Assembly: GCA_002771355.1 (NCBI GenBank)
Contig: PCSU01000056.1
Span: 1 to 49,732 of the forward strand
DNA from: a candidate division WWE3 bacterium CG22_combo_CG10-13_8_21_14_all_39_12
GTDB taxonomy: Bacteria > Patescibacteriota > 4484-211 > GCA-002791395
Length of the DNA: 49,732 bases
Direction: 5' to 3'
The notes under the pieces are model-generated. The model was not told the DNA's origin and ran no database searches. It worked only from the letters and a program-made list of their open reading frames with translations. Both the position numbers and the translations under genes were made by a program. Below, in pieces: positions 8,498 to 17,352 of the stretch (position 1 is the stretch's first letter; each line of letters begins with the position of its first letter).

Positions 8498-8526
8498 TTT
8501 ACAATAATCTCAACTTACGGTATAGA
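8498..8526 (+). promoter_or_regulatory. Sigma-70-type promoter for cobalamin adenosyltransferase
   Basis: TTTACA (8498-8503) and TATAGA (8521-8526) are separated by exactly 17 bp. Transcription would start near 8533, about 24 nt before the chosen ATG at 8557. This makes the longer frame beginning at 8485 unlikely, because its start lies upstream of the promoter. Confidence 0.5.
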
Positions 8527-8556
8527 GTTCATAAGAACAAACTTATAAAAAAAATT

Positions 8557-9099
8557 ATGAAGATTTACACACGAACTGGAGATAACGGAAAGACCTCTCT
8601 TTTTACTGGTGAGAGAACATCAAAAGATGCCTTACGAATAATATGTATTGGAACAATTGATGAACTAAATGCAGCAATCGGAGTCGTTGTTTCTCAACTA
8701 AAAAACACTCCTTCCTCTGAAGACACTGCCATCCGCTTGAGAACTATCCAACGCAAACTCTTTACTACCGGTAGTTCACTTGCAAACTCTAATCTTTCCA
8801 TAACACAAGAAGATATTAACAATATGGAAGCTAGTATTGATTACTTAACTGATCACCTACCAACACTTAACAATTTTATTTTGCCTGGAGGTAGTCAGGC
8901 TGCAAGTAGTTGCCATCTTGCACGAACTATCTGTAGAAGATGCGAACGGCTATTAGTAACTCTAAACAACACTGAGTCGATTGACCCACTTGTTTTGCAA
9001 TTTTTTAATCGCCTTTCTGACTATTTATTCACGATAGCACGGGCAATAAATATTAACGAAGGTACAGGAGAAATAATTTGGAATAGACATAATCTGTAA
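8557..9099 (+). CDS. PduO-type ATP:cob(I)alamin adenosyltransferase
   Basis: It transfers the adenosyl group of ATP to cob(I)alamin, giving adenosylcobalamin, the cofactor required by the four divergently transcribed reductases. The protein opens with the family's nucleotide-binding signature YTRTGDNGKTSLFTGER, and later shows GTIDELNAAIG, LPGGSQAAS and NRLSDYLFTIAR. I chose the ATG at 8557 (180 aa) because MKIYTRTGD is the usual PduO start; the frame stays open to 8485 but the extra residues match nothing. There is no clear Shine-Dalgarno. It converges on ftsZ with a 42-nt gap. No other B12 synthesis gene is visible, so the cell probably adenosylates scavenged corrinoid (inference). Confidence 0.93.
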   Translation: MKIYTRTGDNGKTSLFTGERTSKDALRIICIGTIDELNAAIGVVVSQLKNTPSSEDTAIRLRTIQRKLFTTGSSLANSNLSITQEDINNMEASIDYLTDHLPTLNNFILPGGSQAASSCHLARTICRRCERLLVTLNNTESIDPLVLQFFNRLSDYLFTIARAININEGTGEIIWNRHNL

Positions 9100-9141
9100 C
9101 GAAACCTGGGGATTAAGCCTACTCAAAATTTTTACTTGAAA

Positions 9142-10254
9142 TTATCGACGACGCAAAAACGCAGGAGTTTCATATTCATCATCATCGGACTTTTTATCAG
9201 GTTCAGTCATGTGCACCGGTGACTGTGGAGTCATCACCGTAGGTGAAACTGGCGATTGCTGTCGAAGTCTTGCGTGAATGTTGGTACGATCTTTCATACG
9301 TGGAGAATCAAAACCTGTTGCAATTACTGTTATTTTTATGGTGTCTTTACTTTCCTCATTAACGGCTGCACCAAAAATGATATTTGCATCTGGATCAGCA
9401 GCTGCACTAATCACTTCTGCAGCTTTATTTACTTCAGATAACGTTAAGTCCATACCGCCAACAACATTAAATAATATTCCCTTTGCTCCATCAATAGAAT
9501 TTTCAAGAAGTGGACTATTGATTGCTTCTTGAGCTGCTTTAATTGCGCGATCTTCACCTGAACCATACCCAATGCCCATTAAGGCACTGCCCGCATTAGA
9601 CATAATACTTTTAACATCAGCAAAATCACGATTAATTAAACCAGGAAGAACGATAATATCTGAAATCCCTTGAACTGATTGGCCCAAAACCGAATCTGCT
9701 ACTTTAAACGCTTCAATCAGTGGACGACCTTCATCCATAATTTCTAACAAGCGTTGGTTTGGGATAGTAATTAATGCATCAACCTTATCCTTCATCTCTT
9801 CTAATGATTTTTCTGCATTCATCATGCGACGAGCCCCCTCAAAACTAAATGGTTTAGTTACAACACCAACAGTTAAGGCACCTTTTTTGCGTGCAACTTC
9901 TGCAATGTATGGTGCAGCTCCAGAACCAGTTCCGCCACCCATTCCAGCAGTAATAAACACCATATCGGTACCATCCAAAAAGCTTTCAATATCCGAGCCA
10001 CTTTCTTCAGCTGACCCACGACCAACTTCTGGATTACCTCCAGAACCTAACCCTTTGGTTAATTGTTTACCAATTTGGATTTTAGTAGGAGCAGGTGAAC
10101 TTGCAAGATGTTGTGCATCAGTATTAACAGCAATAAATTCAACACCTTGAATATTCTGTTCCTCCATCATTGTCTTTATACTATTAGAACCTCCGCCACC
10201 TACACCGATGACTTTGATTTTTGCAAATTTTTCGACTTCTGGTTTGATAAGCAT
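9142..10254 (-). CDS. ftsZ: Cell division protein FtsZ
   Basis: Tubulin-like GTPase that forms the division ring (370 aa). The N-terminal nucleotide fold has GVGGGGSN at 17-24 and the tubulin signature GGGTGSG at 106-112. The T7 loop that completes the GTPase site of the next subunit has N208, D210 and D213. After a Pro/Ser-rich linker, the protein ends with YETPAFLRRR, the conserved C-terminal peptide that binds FtsA and other partners. It is the last gene of the cell wall cluster, 136 nt after ftsA, with its own extended -10 promoters. Confidence 0.98.
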   Translation of the reverse strand: MLIKPEVEKFAKIKVIGVGGGGSNSIKTMMEEQNIQGVEFIAVNTDAQHLASSPAPTKIQIGKQLTKGLGSGGNPEVGRGSAEESGSDIESFLDGTDMVFITAGMGGGTGSGAAPYIAEVARKKGALTVGVVTKPFSFEGARRMMNAEKSLEEMKDKVDALITIPNQRLLEIMDEGRPLIEAFKVADSVLGQSVQGISDIIVLPGLINRDFADVKSIMSNAGSALMGIGYGSGEDRAIKAAQEAINSPLLENSIDGAKGILFNVVGGMDLTLSEVNKAAEVISAAADPDANIIFGAAVNEESKDTIKITVIATGFDSPRMKDRTNIHARLRQQSPVSPTVMTPQSPVHMTEPDKKSDDDEYETPAFLRRR

Positions 10255-10272
10255 AATTAATTTTCTAGTAAC

Positions 10273-10281
10273 ACTATAGCA
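10273..10281 (-). promoter_or_regulatory. Extended -10 promoter for ftsZ
   Basis: TGC-TATAGT reads as an extended -10 on the minus strand, 18 nt before the ftsZ ATG. A second extended -10, TGC-TATTAT, lies at 10317-10325. Neither has a good -35, as expected for extended -10 promoters. Two tandem starts would let ftsZ be made independently of ftsA. Confidence 0.42.
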
Positions 10282-10390
10282 CGTTTGAAAACCTTACGAG
10301 CGATAAATACAAACATATAATAGCATTTCCTTTTGTAGTAAGGTGTGGGGAGTTTTGAACCTATTCACTACAGGCATATAGTTTTTAAAA

Positions 10391-11680
10391 CTAAGGAATA
10401 AAACCTTTAAACCAACTAACAACACCTTTAAATGATTGCTTTACCCCAGAGAAAGAAAGGCTAACTTTTGGTACTCCTGGCATAAATGAACTACCCCCAC
10501 TAAACCCATGTGCAGCATACAAAACTGTTCCGACACTTGCTGCAAAACTTGGTGAATTCAACTCATCAACAAGACCAGTAACCCCTTGAGGTTCTGCAAC
10601 TCGAACAGGTAAATTAACCTCATGAACAAGAATTTCTTTGAGTCCAAGCGTATGAGCTGTACCACCGCAAACAACAAGTCCTGCTGGAACCATACCTTCA
10701 TACCCACTCTTTTTTATCTCCTGAACAATTTCTTCAGAGATTTCTTCAAGACGAGGTTCAATAACACCTTCAATTAAAAACTTTTTATCAATACTTGATA
10801 CATTTTCTATTGCAAGAGATGAAACATCAAACAATTCGCTATCTGTTTCCTCTTCACTGTTACCACCGGCAGCTGTTGCTGCTAACGTTGAAATTTTAGT
10901 ACTTACATATTGTTTAATTCGTTCAGCATCTTCAATTGATACGCGTAAACCAATTGCAATGTCTGAAGTAATATTCTTGCCACCTATCTTTAATACACTG
11001 CTATAGACAGGAGATCCGTCAATAAATACGACAACATCTGTAGTTCCTCCCCCGATATCAACAAGCACCACACCCAATTCCTTCTCGGTTTCTGTCAAAA
11101 CGCTTTCACTTGATGCAAGCCCCGTATACACAAGATTCTCAACATCTAGTCCTACCTGTTGCACACACTTTACAAGATTTCTCATACTCGTTGTTGCACC
11201 AGATATCAAATGAGTTTCAACCTGCAAACGAGTTCCACTCATACCAATAGGATCATGGATCCCTTCTTGTGAATCAATAACAAATGAGCGTGGTACAACA
11301 TGAATAATTTCACGTGAAGATGGCATAGAAACAGCCCTGGCAGCCTCTATAACCCTATCAACATCATTGGGCATAATCTCACCGTCGGGACTAGTAATTG
11401 CAACAACACCTTGTGAGTTTACAGATGAAATATGGCTTCCATTCACCGTAACCCATACACGAGATATGGTAACACCAGCCATACGTTCAGCTGACTCGAT
11501 ACCAACAGATAAAGATTCAACCGCATCATCAATATCAACCACAACGCCTTTTTTAATACCTTGGGATGGCACACTTGAAACACCAATAACTTGAATATTT
11601 TCCTCTGAAACTTCAGCTATAAGTGTAACAATTTTTGAGGATCCAACATCGATAGTTGTAAGTATTTGTTCTCTTGCCAT
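10391..11680 (-). CDS. ftsA: Cell division protein FtsA
   Basis: Actin-fold ATPase that ties FtsZ to the membrane (429 aa from the chosen start). The N-terminus TTIDVGSSKIVTLIAEV is the phosphate-1 motif, VLVDIGGGTTDVVVF is phosphate-2, and VVCGGTAHTLGL is the adenosine motif. The C-terminal segment VVSWFKGFIP is amphipathic and suits the membrane-targeting helix. I chose the ATG at 11680 (MAREQIL) because the upstream extension to 11713 is hydrophobic and atypical. No strong Shine-Dalgarno is present. It sits between ftsQ and ftsZ in the classic order. Confidence 0.96.
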   Translation of the reverse strand: MAREQILTTIDVGSSKIVTLIAEVSEENIQVIGVSSVPSQGIKKGVVVDIDDAVESLSVGIESAERMAGVTISRVWVTVNGSHISSVNSQGVVAITSPDGEIMPNDVDRVIEAARAVSMPSSREIIHVVPRSFVIDSQEGIHDPIGMSGTRLQVETHLISGATTSMRNLVKCVQQVGLDVENLVYTGLASSESVLTETEKELGVVLVDIGGGTTDVVVFIDGSPVYSSVLKIGGKNITSDIAIGLRVSIEDAERIKQYVSTKISTLAATAAGGNSEEETDSELFDVSSLAIENVSSIDKKFLIEGVIEPRLEEISEEIVQEIKKSGYEGMVPAGLVVCGGTAHTLGLKEILVHEVNLPVRVAEPQGVTGLVDELNSPSFAASVGTVLYAAHGFSGGSSFMPGVPKVSLSFSGVKQSFKGVVSWFKGFIP

Positions 11681-11770
11681 AAGTATTAGTACATAAATAA
11701 CCCCGCCTAACAAGAATGCTATTCACCCAAACACCCTTGGCATAATAAGGTCACACTTTTGTGTACAATA

Positions 11771-12604
11771 TTACGAATATCTTACCACAGGGCGATCAAA
11801 TCGCAAATCAAGTTCAATAACTGTTTTCCCAGATCGTAAAGATCCTGTAAAAATTGGCTCTATTAACTGTAAAATCTCAGATGGGTTTTGTTTGGAACTT
11901 ATCTTAATTACTAATCGATTTTCAGAATTTAAATATATGGTTTGTAAAATTCGAGTAGTTTCACCTGAAGCTTCCATCACAACTTCAGACAAAGTAAGTC
12001 CAACTGATCCCCACTCAAAAGTTGCTGCTGACAAAAACCATTCTATTGTGCTCATTGGAATTGACTCCCCTACTGAGATTTTTGAGCCAAGTTGAGTCTC
12101 ACCAATTGAGACGACTGGAACAATCTCAGGAAGCTTCTCAATATTTTGATACGAATAAAAGACCATGCCGTCATCAGAAACTAGATACCACGTATCAGAT
12201 GTGTGAATACACAGTACCGGTACAAATTCCTCATAAGATATTTTTACTGTGCCTGGTAACTCGCGTGTAACGGTACTATTTTTTACCTGAGGATATTGCG
12301 CAGTAATTTCACGTTCGAGATCATTTCCAGGATACATAAAAATTGATGACGGTACATACTTTTGGGCCAAAATCCCAACCTCTGAACGTGCAACATACAT
12401 TTCACTCTGTGGCGAGACAATTATTTCTTTTACTAAAAAAGTATCACCTGTTGCTATGACAAATACAATACTAAGTAATGCAATAACACCAATTACGTAA
12501 CCGATGAGTTTTTTTGTCGGAATAAATCTTTTAACATTAATTCGTTTCGGCAGTGTGTTTTTATTTCGACGTTTCAGTCGCCGAAACCATTGTGGTGATC
12601 TCAT
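11771..12604 (-). CDS. ftsQ: Cell division protein FtsQ (POTRA domain)
   Basis: Bitopic division protein (277 aa). A basic cytoplasmic tail of about 32 residues is followed by one membrane helix (about 33-52), then a POTRA domain starting VKEIIVSPQSEMYV and a beta domain (ELPGTVKISYEEFVPVLCI...). In other bacteria it links the early Z-ring to FtsL/FtsB and the septal synthase. The start at 12604 overlaps the end of murG by 44 nt and is backed by a good Shine-Dalgarno. Sequence is divergent, as usual for FtsQ, but topology and position between murG and ftsA make it convincing. Confidence 0.88.
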   Translation of the reverse strand: MRSPQWFRRLKRRNKNTLPKRINVKRFIPTKKLIGYVIGVIALLSIVFVIATGDTFLVKEIIVSPQSEMYVARSEVGILAQKYVPSSIFMYPGNDLEREITAQYPQVKNSTVTRELPGTVKISYEEFVPVLCIHTSDTWYLVSDDGMVFYSYQNIEKLPEIVPVVSIGETQLGSKISVGESIPMSTIEWFLSAATFEWGSVGLTLSEVVMEASGETTRILQTIYLNSENRLVIKISSKQNPSEILQLIEPIFTGSLRSGKTVIELDLRFDRPVVRYS

Positions 12605-13700
12605 TTACAATTCTCTCCTTTGCATTAAAAATTACTCTGGATTTTGCAACCTTGGCTTGATTATAAAACTGTTGATACTTTGACAACATTGTATCAAGAG
12701 TTTTTTCAAGAGTTTCAGGTGATAACCTATCTTCAGCTAACAACAATGCCGCACCTTCATTAACAAGCATCCGAGCATTCTTATGTTGCTCGTTGTGAGA
12801 AACCCACGGAATAGGTACAAAAATCGCTGGTTTTGCTAATGCAGCAACTTCATAAACCGTATGTCCACCAGCACGCGACAATACAATTGATGCCTGCGAA
12901 AATACGCTCCCTATTTCTTCTTCATATATGTACTTTTCAACTCGATATCTGGATTGCAACTGTTTCGATAACATCTGTTTGTGTTTAATAGCCGTATCAT
13001 AATCATTAAAGACCGTACTTCCTCCAGTCTGATGCACAATATTGACCTTCAGTAACAATGATTCTAAAGATTTTTGTATTGTTTCATTTATAATATGACT
13101 TCCTTGCTTACCACCTGTCACATATAAAATCGGCAAATCGTTAGTAAACATAGGTACACTATCTGTTTGAAATAATTCTGGCCGTAATGGTAGTCCCGTT
13201 ATGGTAACTTTGTTTTGATCAAAGTACCGTTTTGACTGTGGCCATGTTACAAAAACTTTCGTAGCAAAAAATCCAATAAATCTGTTCGCTAAACCTACAA
13301 CGGTTGTCTGCTCATGAGTTACACTAGGAATTCGCTGTATCCACGCAGCCAAAACCACAGGAGTAGCCAGATATCCGCCAAAACTTACTACCAAATCAGG
13401 GCGATCACGTAGTAAATACCAAAATGCTTGAAAGAACCCAAATGGTAACCGAAGCCAGTGGAGAGGATGAAATGTCTTGTATAATTTTCCGGCCTTAACT
13501 TCTCTAAACGGGATTGAACTTTTTGTAACTTCTTGATACTCAGCAGACAAACTTAAGTCACCAAACATAGAGTACTTATGCCCATACCAAACCACAAGCG
13601 CCTTTTTTTGCTCAAAAAGTTCTCGCGCAATTGTTAGAGCAGAATTGTGGTGTCCACCTGTAAAAATTATCGTTGGTAATTGTATTTTTTCATCTGACAT
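12561..13700 (-). CDS. murG: UDP-GlcNAc:undecaprenyl-PP-MurNAc-pentapeptide GlcNAc transferase MurG
   Basis: It converts lipid I to lipid II at the inner membrane face (379 aa, GT28, GT-B fold). The N-terminal glycine loop is TGGHHNSA, a variant of the usual GGTGGHxxP. Next come VVSFGGYLATP, the HEQ motif, VTGGKQGSHIINE, and the donor-binding RAGGHTVYEVAALAKPAI followed by PIPWVSHNEQHKNA. All landmarks are present, so I expect activity. Gene order ftsW-murG-ftsQ is classic. This step needs a MurNAc lipid, which matters because the MurA homologue here looks inactive. Confidence 0.95.
   Translation of the reverse strand: MSDEKIQLPTIIFTGGHHNSALTIARELFEQKKALVVWYGHKYSMFGDLSLSAEYQEVTKSSIPFREVKAGKLYKTFHPLHWLRLPFGFFQAFWYLLRDRPDLVVSFGGYLATPVVLAAWIQRIPSVTHEQTTVVGLANRFIGFFATKVFVTWPQSKRYFDQNKVTITGLPLRPELFQTDSVPMFTNDLPILYVTGGKQGSHIINETIQKSLESLLLKVNIVHQTGGSTVFNDYDTAIKHKQMLSKQLQSRYRVEKYIYEEEIGSVFSQASIVLSRAGGHTVYEVAALAKPAIFVPIPWVSHNEQHKNARMLVNEGAALLLAEDRLSPETLEKTLDTMLSKYQQFYNQAKVAKSRVIFNAKERIVNEITTMVSATETSK
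12613..12621 (-). promoter_or_regulatory. Shine-Dalgarno that fixes the ftsQ start inside murG
   Basis: AAAGGAGAG on the minus strand lies about 8-10 nt before the ATG at 12604. It supports the 44-nt overlap of ftsQ with the murG coding region rather than a shorter FtsQ. Confidence 0.6.
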
Positions 13701-13769
13701 TGCGTGGCTATTGTACCAAAGTATCTATCCACATGAACACCTAAAATAAAACTACTCAAGATCCAAATA

Positions 13770-14909
13770 CTACACCTGCCCACGAGCACTTCGCGAAATG
13801 TTTATCAAAATCCCAACCGAAACAAGAAGTAATGTTAATGAAGTGCCCCCGTAACTTATAAAAGGAAGTGGTACACCAGTCAGTGGCATTAATCCAACCA
13901 TTCCCCCTAAATTCACCAACGTTTGAAACGCAATTGTAGTGGTAATACCAACAGCCAAAAATTTACCAAACGGATCTGAAGCTCTTTGTGCAATTGTAAT
14001 TCCTCGCCAAATCACAAATGCAAGTGCACCAATTACTAAAATCGCACCTATAAAACCTAATTCTTCACCGATAATTGCAAATATAGAATCAGTCGTAACC
14101 TCTGGGATATACTCATATTTTTGGCGAGAACTCCCTAGTCCAAGCCCCAATATGCCACCTGACCCCAGTGCAATAAATATTTGTGTAATTTGATATGAAA
14201 CTCCCTGAGGATCCGCCAACGGGTCCAGAAATGTGAAGATTCTTTGCCTTCTATAATCACTCGATAATGCATAAATAACTGCAGAAACAGCTCCTGATAT
14301 CCCAGCAAGACTTATCCAAAACAATGATGCTCCCGCAACAAAATAGACCATAAGCGCTGTTACAGAAATCAAAATTGCGTTTCCGAGATCAGGTTCTAAT
14401 GCCGTTAAAAGTAGAATTGTACCAACAACAACTAAAAATGGCTTGTGGGGCAATCCTCTTCGTATATCTTTATCAAACAAAGCAGCCAAATATATAACGA
14501 TGCTTAACTTAGCGATCTCAGATGGTTGAACTGATATGCTTTGCAAAAATGGCACCGGTATATATAGGCGCTGCTTTGCACCATACACCTCTTGTGAAAA
14601 ACCAGGGAGTAGTACGACAAGAAGTAAAATAATGGTTAAAACAATAAGTGGAAATGCAATCTTTTTTAAAACATGATAATCAATATTACTTACAATAAAG
14701 GCTCCAACTATACCAATAAATGCCCATATGCTCTGGTTTTTTAAAAACCAAAACTTGTCCCCAAATTCTTCAAATGCAACAACGACACTTGTGTTGTAAA
14801 CCATAAACACACCAAACAGCGTGAGTGCTAACACAACTCCAGCAAGCACATAATCTGTTACCGCAAAGGTTCTTATTTTAAAACTGTTCTTTTTTGATCG
14901 TACGGGCAT
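13770..14909 (-). CDS. ftsW: SEDS peptidoglycan polymerase FtsW
   Basis: Polytopic SEDS-family glycosyltransferase (379 aa, about ten membrane helices) that polymerises lipid II, normally as a pair with a class B penicillin-binding protein such as the one at 29645-31537. Family landmarks include QPSEIAKLSIVIYLAALF, DLGNAILIS, QKYEYIPEVTTDSIFAIIGEELGF and PLPFISYGGTSL near the C-terminus. Position next to murG, ftsQ and ftsA favours FtsW over RodA. Its start overlaps the end of the ATP-grasp gene by 32 nt, so the two are probably translated together. Confidence 0.95.
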   Translation of the reverse strand: MPVRSKKNSFKIRTFAVTDYVLAGVVLALTLFGVFMVYNTSVVVAFEEFGDKFWFLKNQSIWAFIGIVGAFIVSNIDYHVLKKIAFPLIVLTIILLLVVLLPGFSQEVYGAKQRLYIPVPFLQSISVQPSEIAKLSIVIYLAALFDKDIRRGLPHKPFLVVVGTILLLTALEPDLGNAILISVTALMVYFVAGASLFWISLAGISGAVSAVIYALSSDYRRQRIFTFLDPLADPQGVSYQITQIFIALGSGGILGLGLGSSRQKYEYIPEVTTDSIFAIIGEELGFIGAILVIGALAFVIWRGITIAQRASDPFGKFLAVGITTTIAFQTLVNLGGMVGLMPLTGVPLPFISYGGTSLTLLLVSVGILINISRSARGQV

Positions 14910-16224
14910 GATTAATTACATCCTCAGGGAACATTTCTAAAGATTGAATTTCAAAAAGTTGCTCATTACTAGATACACTCCTTCCATCACCAATTGTAAG
15001 TAATAAAAATTCATCTTTGGTCAACCCGCCAACAGTATATTGAGATGAGATAAATTCAATTCTTTGATCTCCTCCAACATAAACCCCATTAGGGGGGGTG
15101 TGATTAATAATCACCTGTGATGCTTCAGTATTTCTTGAAATAACTCTCATTCCCTTCAGCTGTTTTGTGAAAAAGTATGGATCATCGATCATGGTATCGT
15201 TAATAGTAATACCAAAGCTTTTATAATGTTCGTTTAAAAGACTTGATCCACATACCTCCTGTTCAAGTTGAGTTATCATCTGGGCAGAAGCTGTAAACCG
15301 TGGATTCATCTCCTGGGCATAAACTCTTGCATGCTCATCTACCAAAAAATCCAATCCAAAAAAACCACGATATCCAAGATCACGCGCAATTGTTGCTAAC
15401 TTAACTGTTATTCTCCCAATGTCAAAAACAACGTCCTTTGTCTTAGTACTAAAATATGGTACAAGGTCCGTCCATACGTTTCCAACAGTACTACCCTCCA
15501 TACGAGCTAAGGGAACCTCCTCATTCATGTCATCATTTATTTGAATAAAAGGATACGTTTGATAAACTTCACTCTCTGAAACTACAGCATTAATAGTAAG
15601 TGTTGTTCCTGGTATAAACTGCGATACTTTTACCTTACGATTACTATACTGATCTCGCAAACTGAATAGATCCGACTCACTTTCAAGAAAAAATGTACGG
15701 TTCCCAAACCAACCTCTTTCAAACTGAACAACCATTCGTTCTCCAAATTCTTGAGACAATGAGTCAAAATGAAGATTATTTAAGTGCTCAACACGAGACG
15801 GCGGGTGAGGTATCTGGTGCTCCTTACACATGCGAACAAAGTTTAATTTATTTTCTAATAGCGAACTTACGGCTGGCGATGCATTCAAAGAACGTATTGT
15901 ACGAGATTTACCTAATGGCGTTTCAGCTATCACTTTCTCTAATGAAAATAATGGTTTAAAAAATATAATCCCCACCTCATCAACACTTCTTTTTAAGATA
16001 AACTCTTGAACTGCATCATGAAGTAACAATTTACGACTATTACGAACGATTATGTCTCCCCCCAATTCTTTTTCAATACAAAATACCGATACACCTTTTT
16101 CTATAAGCATATCAACAATATCGGTATAGTCGACGCAAATCACATGAAAATTCTCATATAAATCTTCAATGCCAAGGGCCCGTAAAGGATCTGTTGCTAC
16201 GTAAAATATTGGTAATCTTTCCAT
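14878..16224 (-). CDS. ATP-grasp ligase of unknown substrate
   Basis: A 448-aa ATP-grasp protein, so it probably joins a carboxylate to an amine or thiol through an acyl-phosphate. The central part shows VVQFERGWFGNRTFF (about 165-179) and the metal-binding GFFGLDFLVDEHARVYAQEMNPRF near 288-310, with E305 and N307 as magnesium ligands. The N-terminal 110 residues look like a pre-ATP-grasp Rossmann region. It is not recognisably D-Ala-D-Ala ligase, LysX or carbamoyl-phosphate synthase. It is tightly coupled to ftsW and lies 4 nt after a PLP enzyme, which suggests that it uses an amino acid made or altered by that enzyme in cell wall synthesis (inference). Confidence 0.75.
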   Translation of the reverse strand: MERLPIFYVATDPLRALGIEDLYENFHVICVDYTDIVDMLIEKGVSVFCIEKELGGDIIVRNSRKLLLHDAVQEFILKRSVDEVGIIFFKPLFSLEKVIAETPLGKSRTIRSLNASPAVSSLLENKLNFVRMCKEHQIPHPPSRVEHLNNLHFDSLSQEFGERMVVQFERGWFGNRTFFLESESDLFSLRDQYSNRKVKVSQFIPGTTLTINAVVSESEVYQTYPFIQINDDMNEEVPLARMEGSTVGNVWTDLVPYFSTKTKDVVFDIGRITVKLATIARDLGYRGFFGLDFLVDEHARVYAQEMNPRFTASAQMITQLEQEVCGSSLLNEHYKSFGITINDTMIDDPYFFTKQLKGMRVISRNTEASQVIINHTPPNGVYVGGDQRIEFISSQYTVGGLTKDEFLLLTIGDGRSVSSNEQLFEIQSLEMFPEDVINHARTIKKEQF

Positions 16225-16228
16225 TTGT

Positions 16229-17119
16229 TTAGGTTAGCACAACTACAACATGACTGTTTATCTTAAAATTTACAGTTTGAGCTTTTATAAATCCCGCATA
16301 AGCAAGCGCTCCCTCCTTTGAAAAATCAGTAACCCCATATTCTGTAAGTGTATTAATTGCAGATAAAACCTCATCATCTGTAACAATCCACCCGGATCCA
16401 TTGGTAGCTTTAACTGCATCAATTACTAACTCTTTTCGATCGGTCTGCCTTGCAACAATACCGGTAACAATACTTCGTGCCTTTTTTCTAAACGTTGTAT
16501 CAAATTTTGAAGCAATAGTATTAATATGTTGCGATTGCACAACATGAATCTGCGGCATACTTTCACGTGGCGTATCAGCCATAACAATACCCTCCCAAAA
16601 GCCCTGTACGGTTGTGCCAGAACTAACAGGAAAAAATATACTTACACCATCAACATTCTCACCCTGGGTTTTAATTTGTTGTTGTATTTCATCCCACAGT
16701 GCTTGGTAACCTTTGGTAGCATTACTATCTTTTGATTGTCTCACATACGGAATTGAGTGTTTATGGGAAAAATCTATAGCTCCTTGAATTGCCATTTCTT
16801 GTTTATGAATTATCGCTCCATAGCTAGACAATCTTTCAAACCGAACCGGTTCAATAAAAGGTGGTACAAAAGCATGCAGTGTAATTCCTGCCACCTGACA
16901 ATAGTACGCTGCAGCAACTGAAGCATTCCCCGAAGAAGATACTACAATTTCTCTATGATTCCCCTCAACCATATGGGCAATTTGCCATACCATCCCTCGC
17001 GACTTAACCGAACCAGTAACGTTATGATCTTCTCTTTTTAGCCATACATTTCCAACGTTTTGAAGTGGCGTTTCTGGCCAAGGTAAAGCGTAGTCATTTG
17101 CAAACTGCGAAGCATTCAT
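16229..17119 (-). CDS. PLP-dependent fold-type II enzyme (threonine synthase/dehydratase-like)
   Basis: 296 aa, from the tryptophan-synthase-beta/threonine-synthase superfamily. The predicted PLP lysine is K39 in the motif KRED-x2-VTGSVKSRG. SSSGNAS (61-67) is the typical asparagine loop that binds PLP O3', and PVSSGTTVQG is the phosphate-binding glycine loop. It is shorter than threonine synthase (about 350-450 aa), so substrate assignment is open: threonine or serine dehydratase, diaminopropionate-type synthase, or amino-acid racemase are possible. It forms a pair with the ATP-grasp gene and diverges from a LysW-like gene. The -10 TATACT ends 6 nt before the ATG, so the mRNA may be leaderless. 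Confidence 0.78.
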   Translation of the reverse strand: MNASQFANDYALPWPETPLQNVGNVWLKREDHNVTGSVKSRGMVWQIAHMVEGNHREIVVSSSGNASVAAAYYCQVAGITLHAFVPPFIEPVRFERLSSYGAIIHKQEMAIQGAIDFSHKHSIPYVRQSKDSNATKGYQALWDEIQQQIKTQGENVDGVSIFFPVSSGTTVQGFWEGIVMADTPRESMPQIHVVQSQHINTIASKFDTTFRKKARSIVTGIVARQTDRKELVIDAVKATNGSGWIVTDDEVLSAINTLTEYGVTDFSKEGALAYAGFIKAQTVNFKINSHVVVVLT

Positions 17120-17125
17120 ATACGT

Positions 17126-17131
17126 AGTATA
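17126..17131 (-). promoter_or_regulatory. -10 element for a probable leaderless PLP-enzyme mRNA
   Basis: TATACT ends 6 nt before the ATG at 17119, the spacing expected when transcription starts at the start codon itself. There is no Shine-Dalgarno. glyS shows the same arrangement. No convincing -35 is seen. A plus-strand -10 (TATAAG, 17140-17145) for the LysW-like gene lies nearby. Confidence 0.4.
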
Positions 17132-17172
17132 CTATTTTTTATAAGACAATTGTGTTAAAGGTGGTGAATAAA

Positions 17173-17343
17173 ATGGAAGAAATTCAAACAAAACAAGTAC
17201 CATGTCTAGACTGCGACTCTACTCTTGAGGTCGTTGACGATATTGAGATTGGAGATATTCTAGTATGCGAGGGTTGCGGTGTTGAACTAGAAGTAGTTAA
17301 CAATAACCCCACAGAACTTGATTATCTCTATGTTCAAAAATAA
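17173..17343 (+). CDS. LysW-like zinc-ribbon protein lacking the carrier tail
   Basis: A 56-aa acidic protein with C-x2-C ... C-x2-C and the phrase CEGCGVELEVV, very like LysW, the amino-group carrier of lysine/arginine synthesis. True LysW ends in EDWGE, whose last glutamate accepts the substrate; this one ends LDYLYVQK, so it cannot carry in the same way. I chose ATG 17173 because AAAGGTGGTGA is a good ribosome site 6-7 nt upstream; the frame also has a GTG at 17152. It lies alone on the plus strand between the divergent PLP gene and convergent mraY. A partner of the nearby ATP-grasp, as LysW partners LysX, is possible but unproven. Confidence 0.72.
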   Translation: MEEIQTKQVPCLDCDSTLEVVDDIEIGDILVCEGCGVELEVVNNNPTELDYLYVQK

Positions 17344-17352
17344 AAACGATTC

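Noticed and set aside
8342..8556. Cobalamin riboswitch upstream of the adenosyltransferase or reductases
   Set aside because: No B12-box-like sequence is seen, and the probable adenosyltransferase promoter lies downstream of the dyads, so they would not be in its RNA.
8485..8556. N-terminal extension of the cobalamin adenosyltransferase
   Set aside because: It lies upstream of or within the predicted promoter and matches nothing in the family; the conserved protein begins at 8557.
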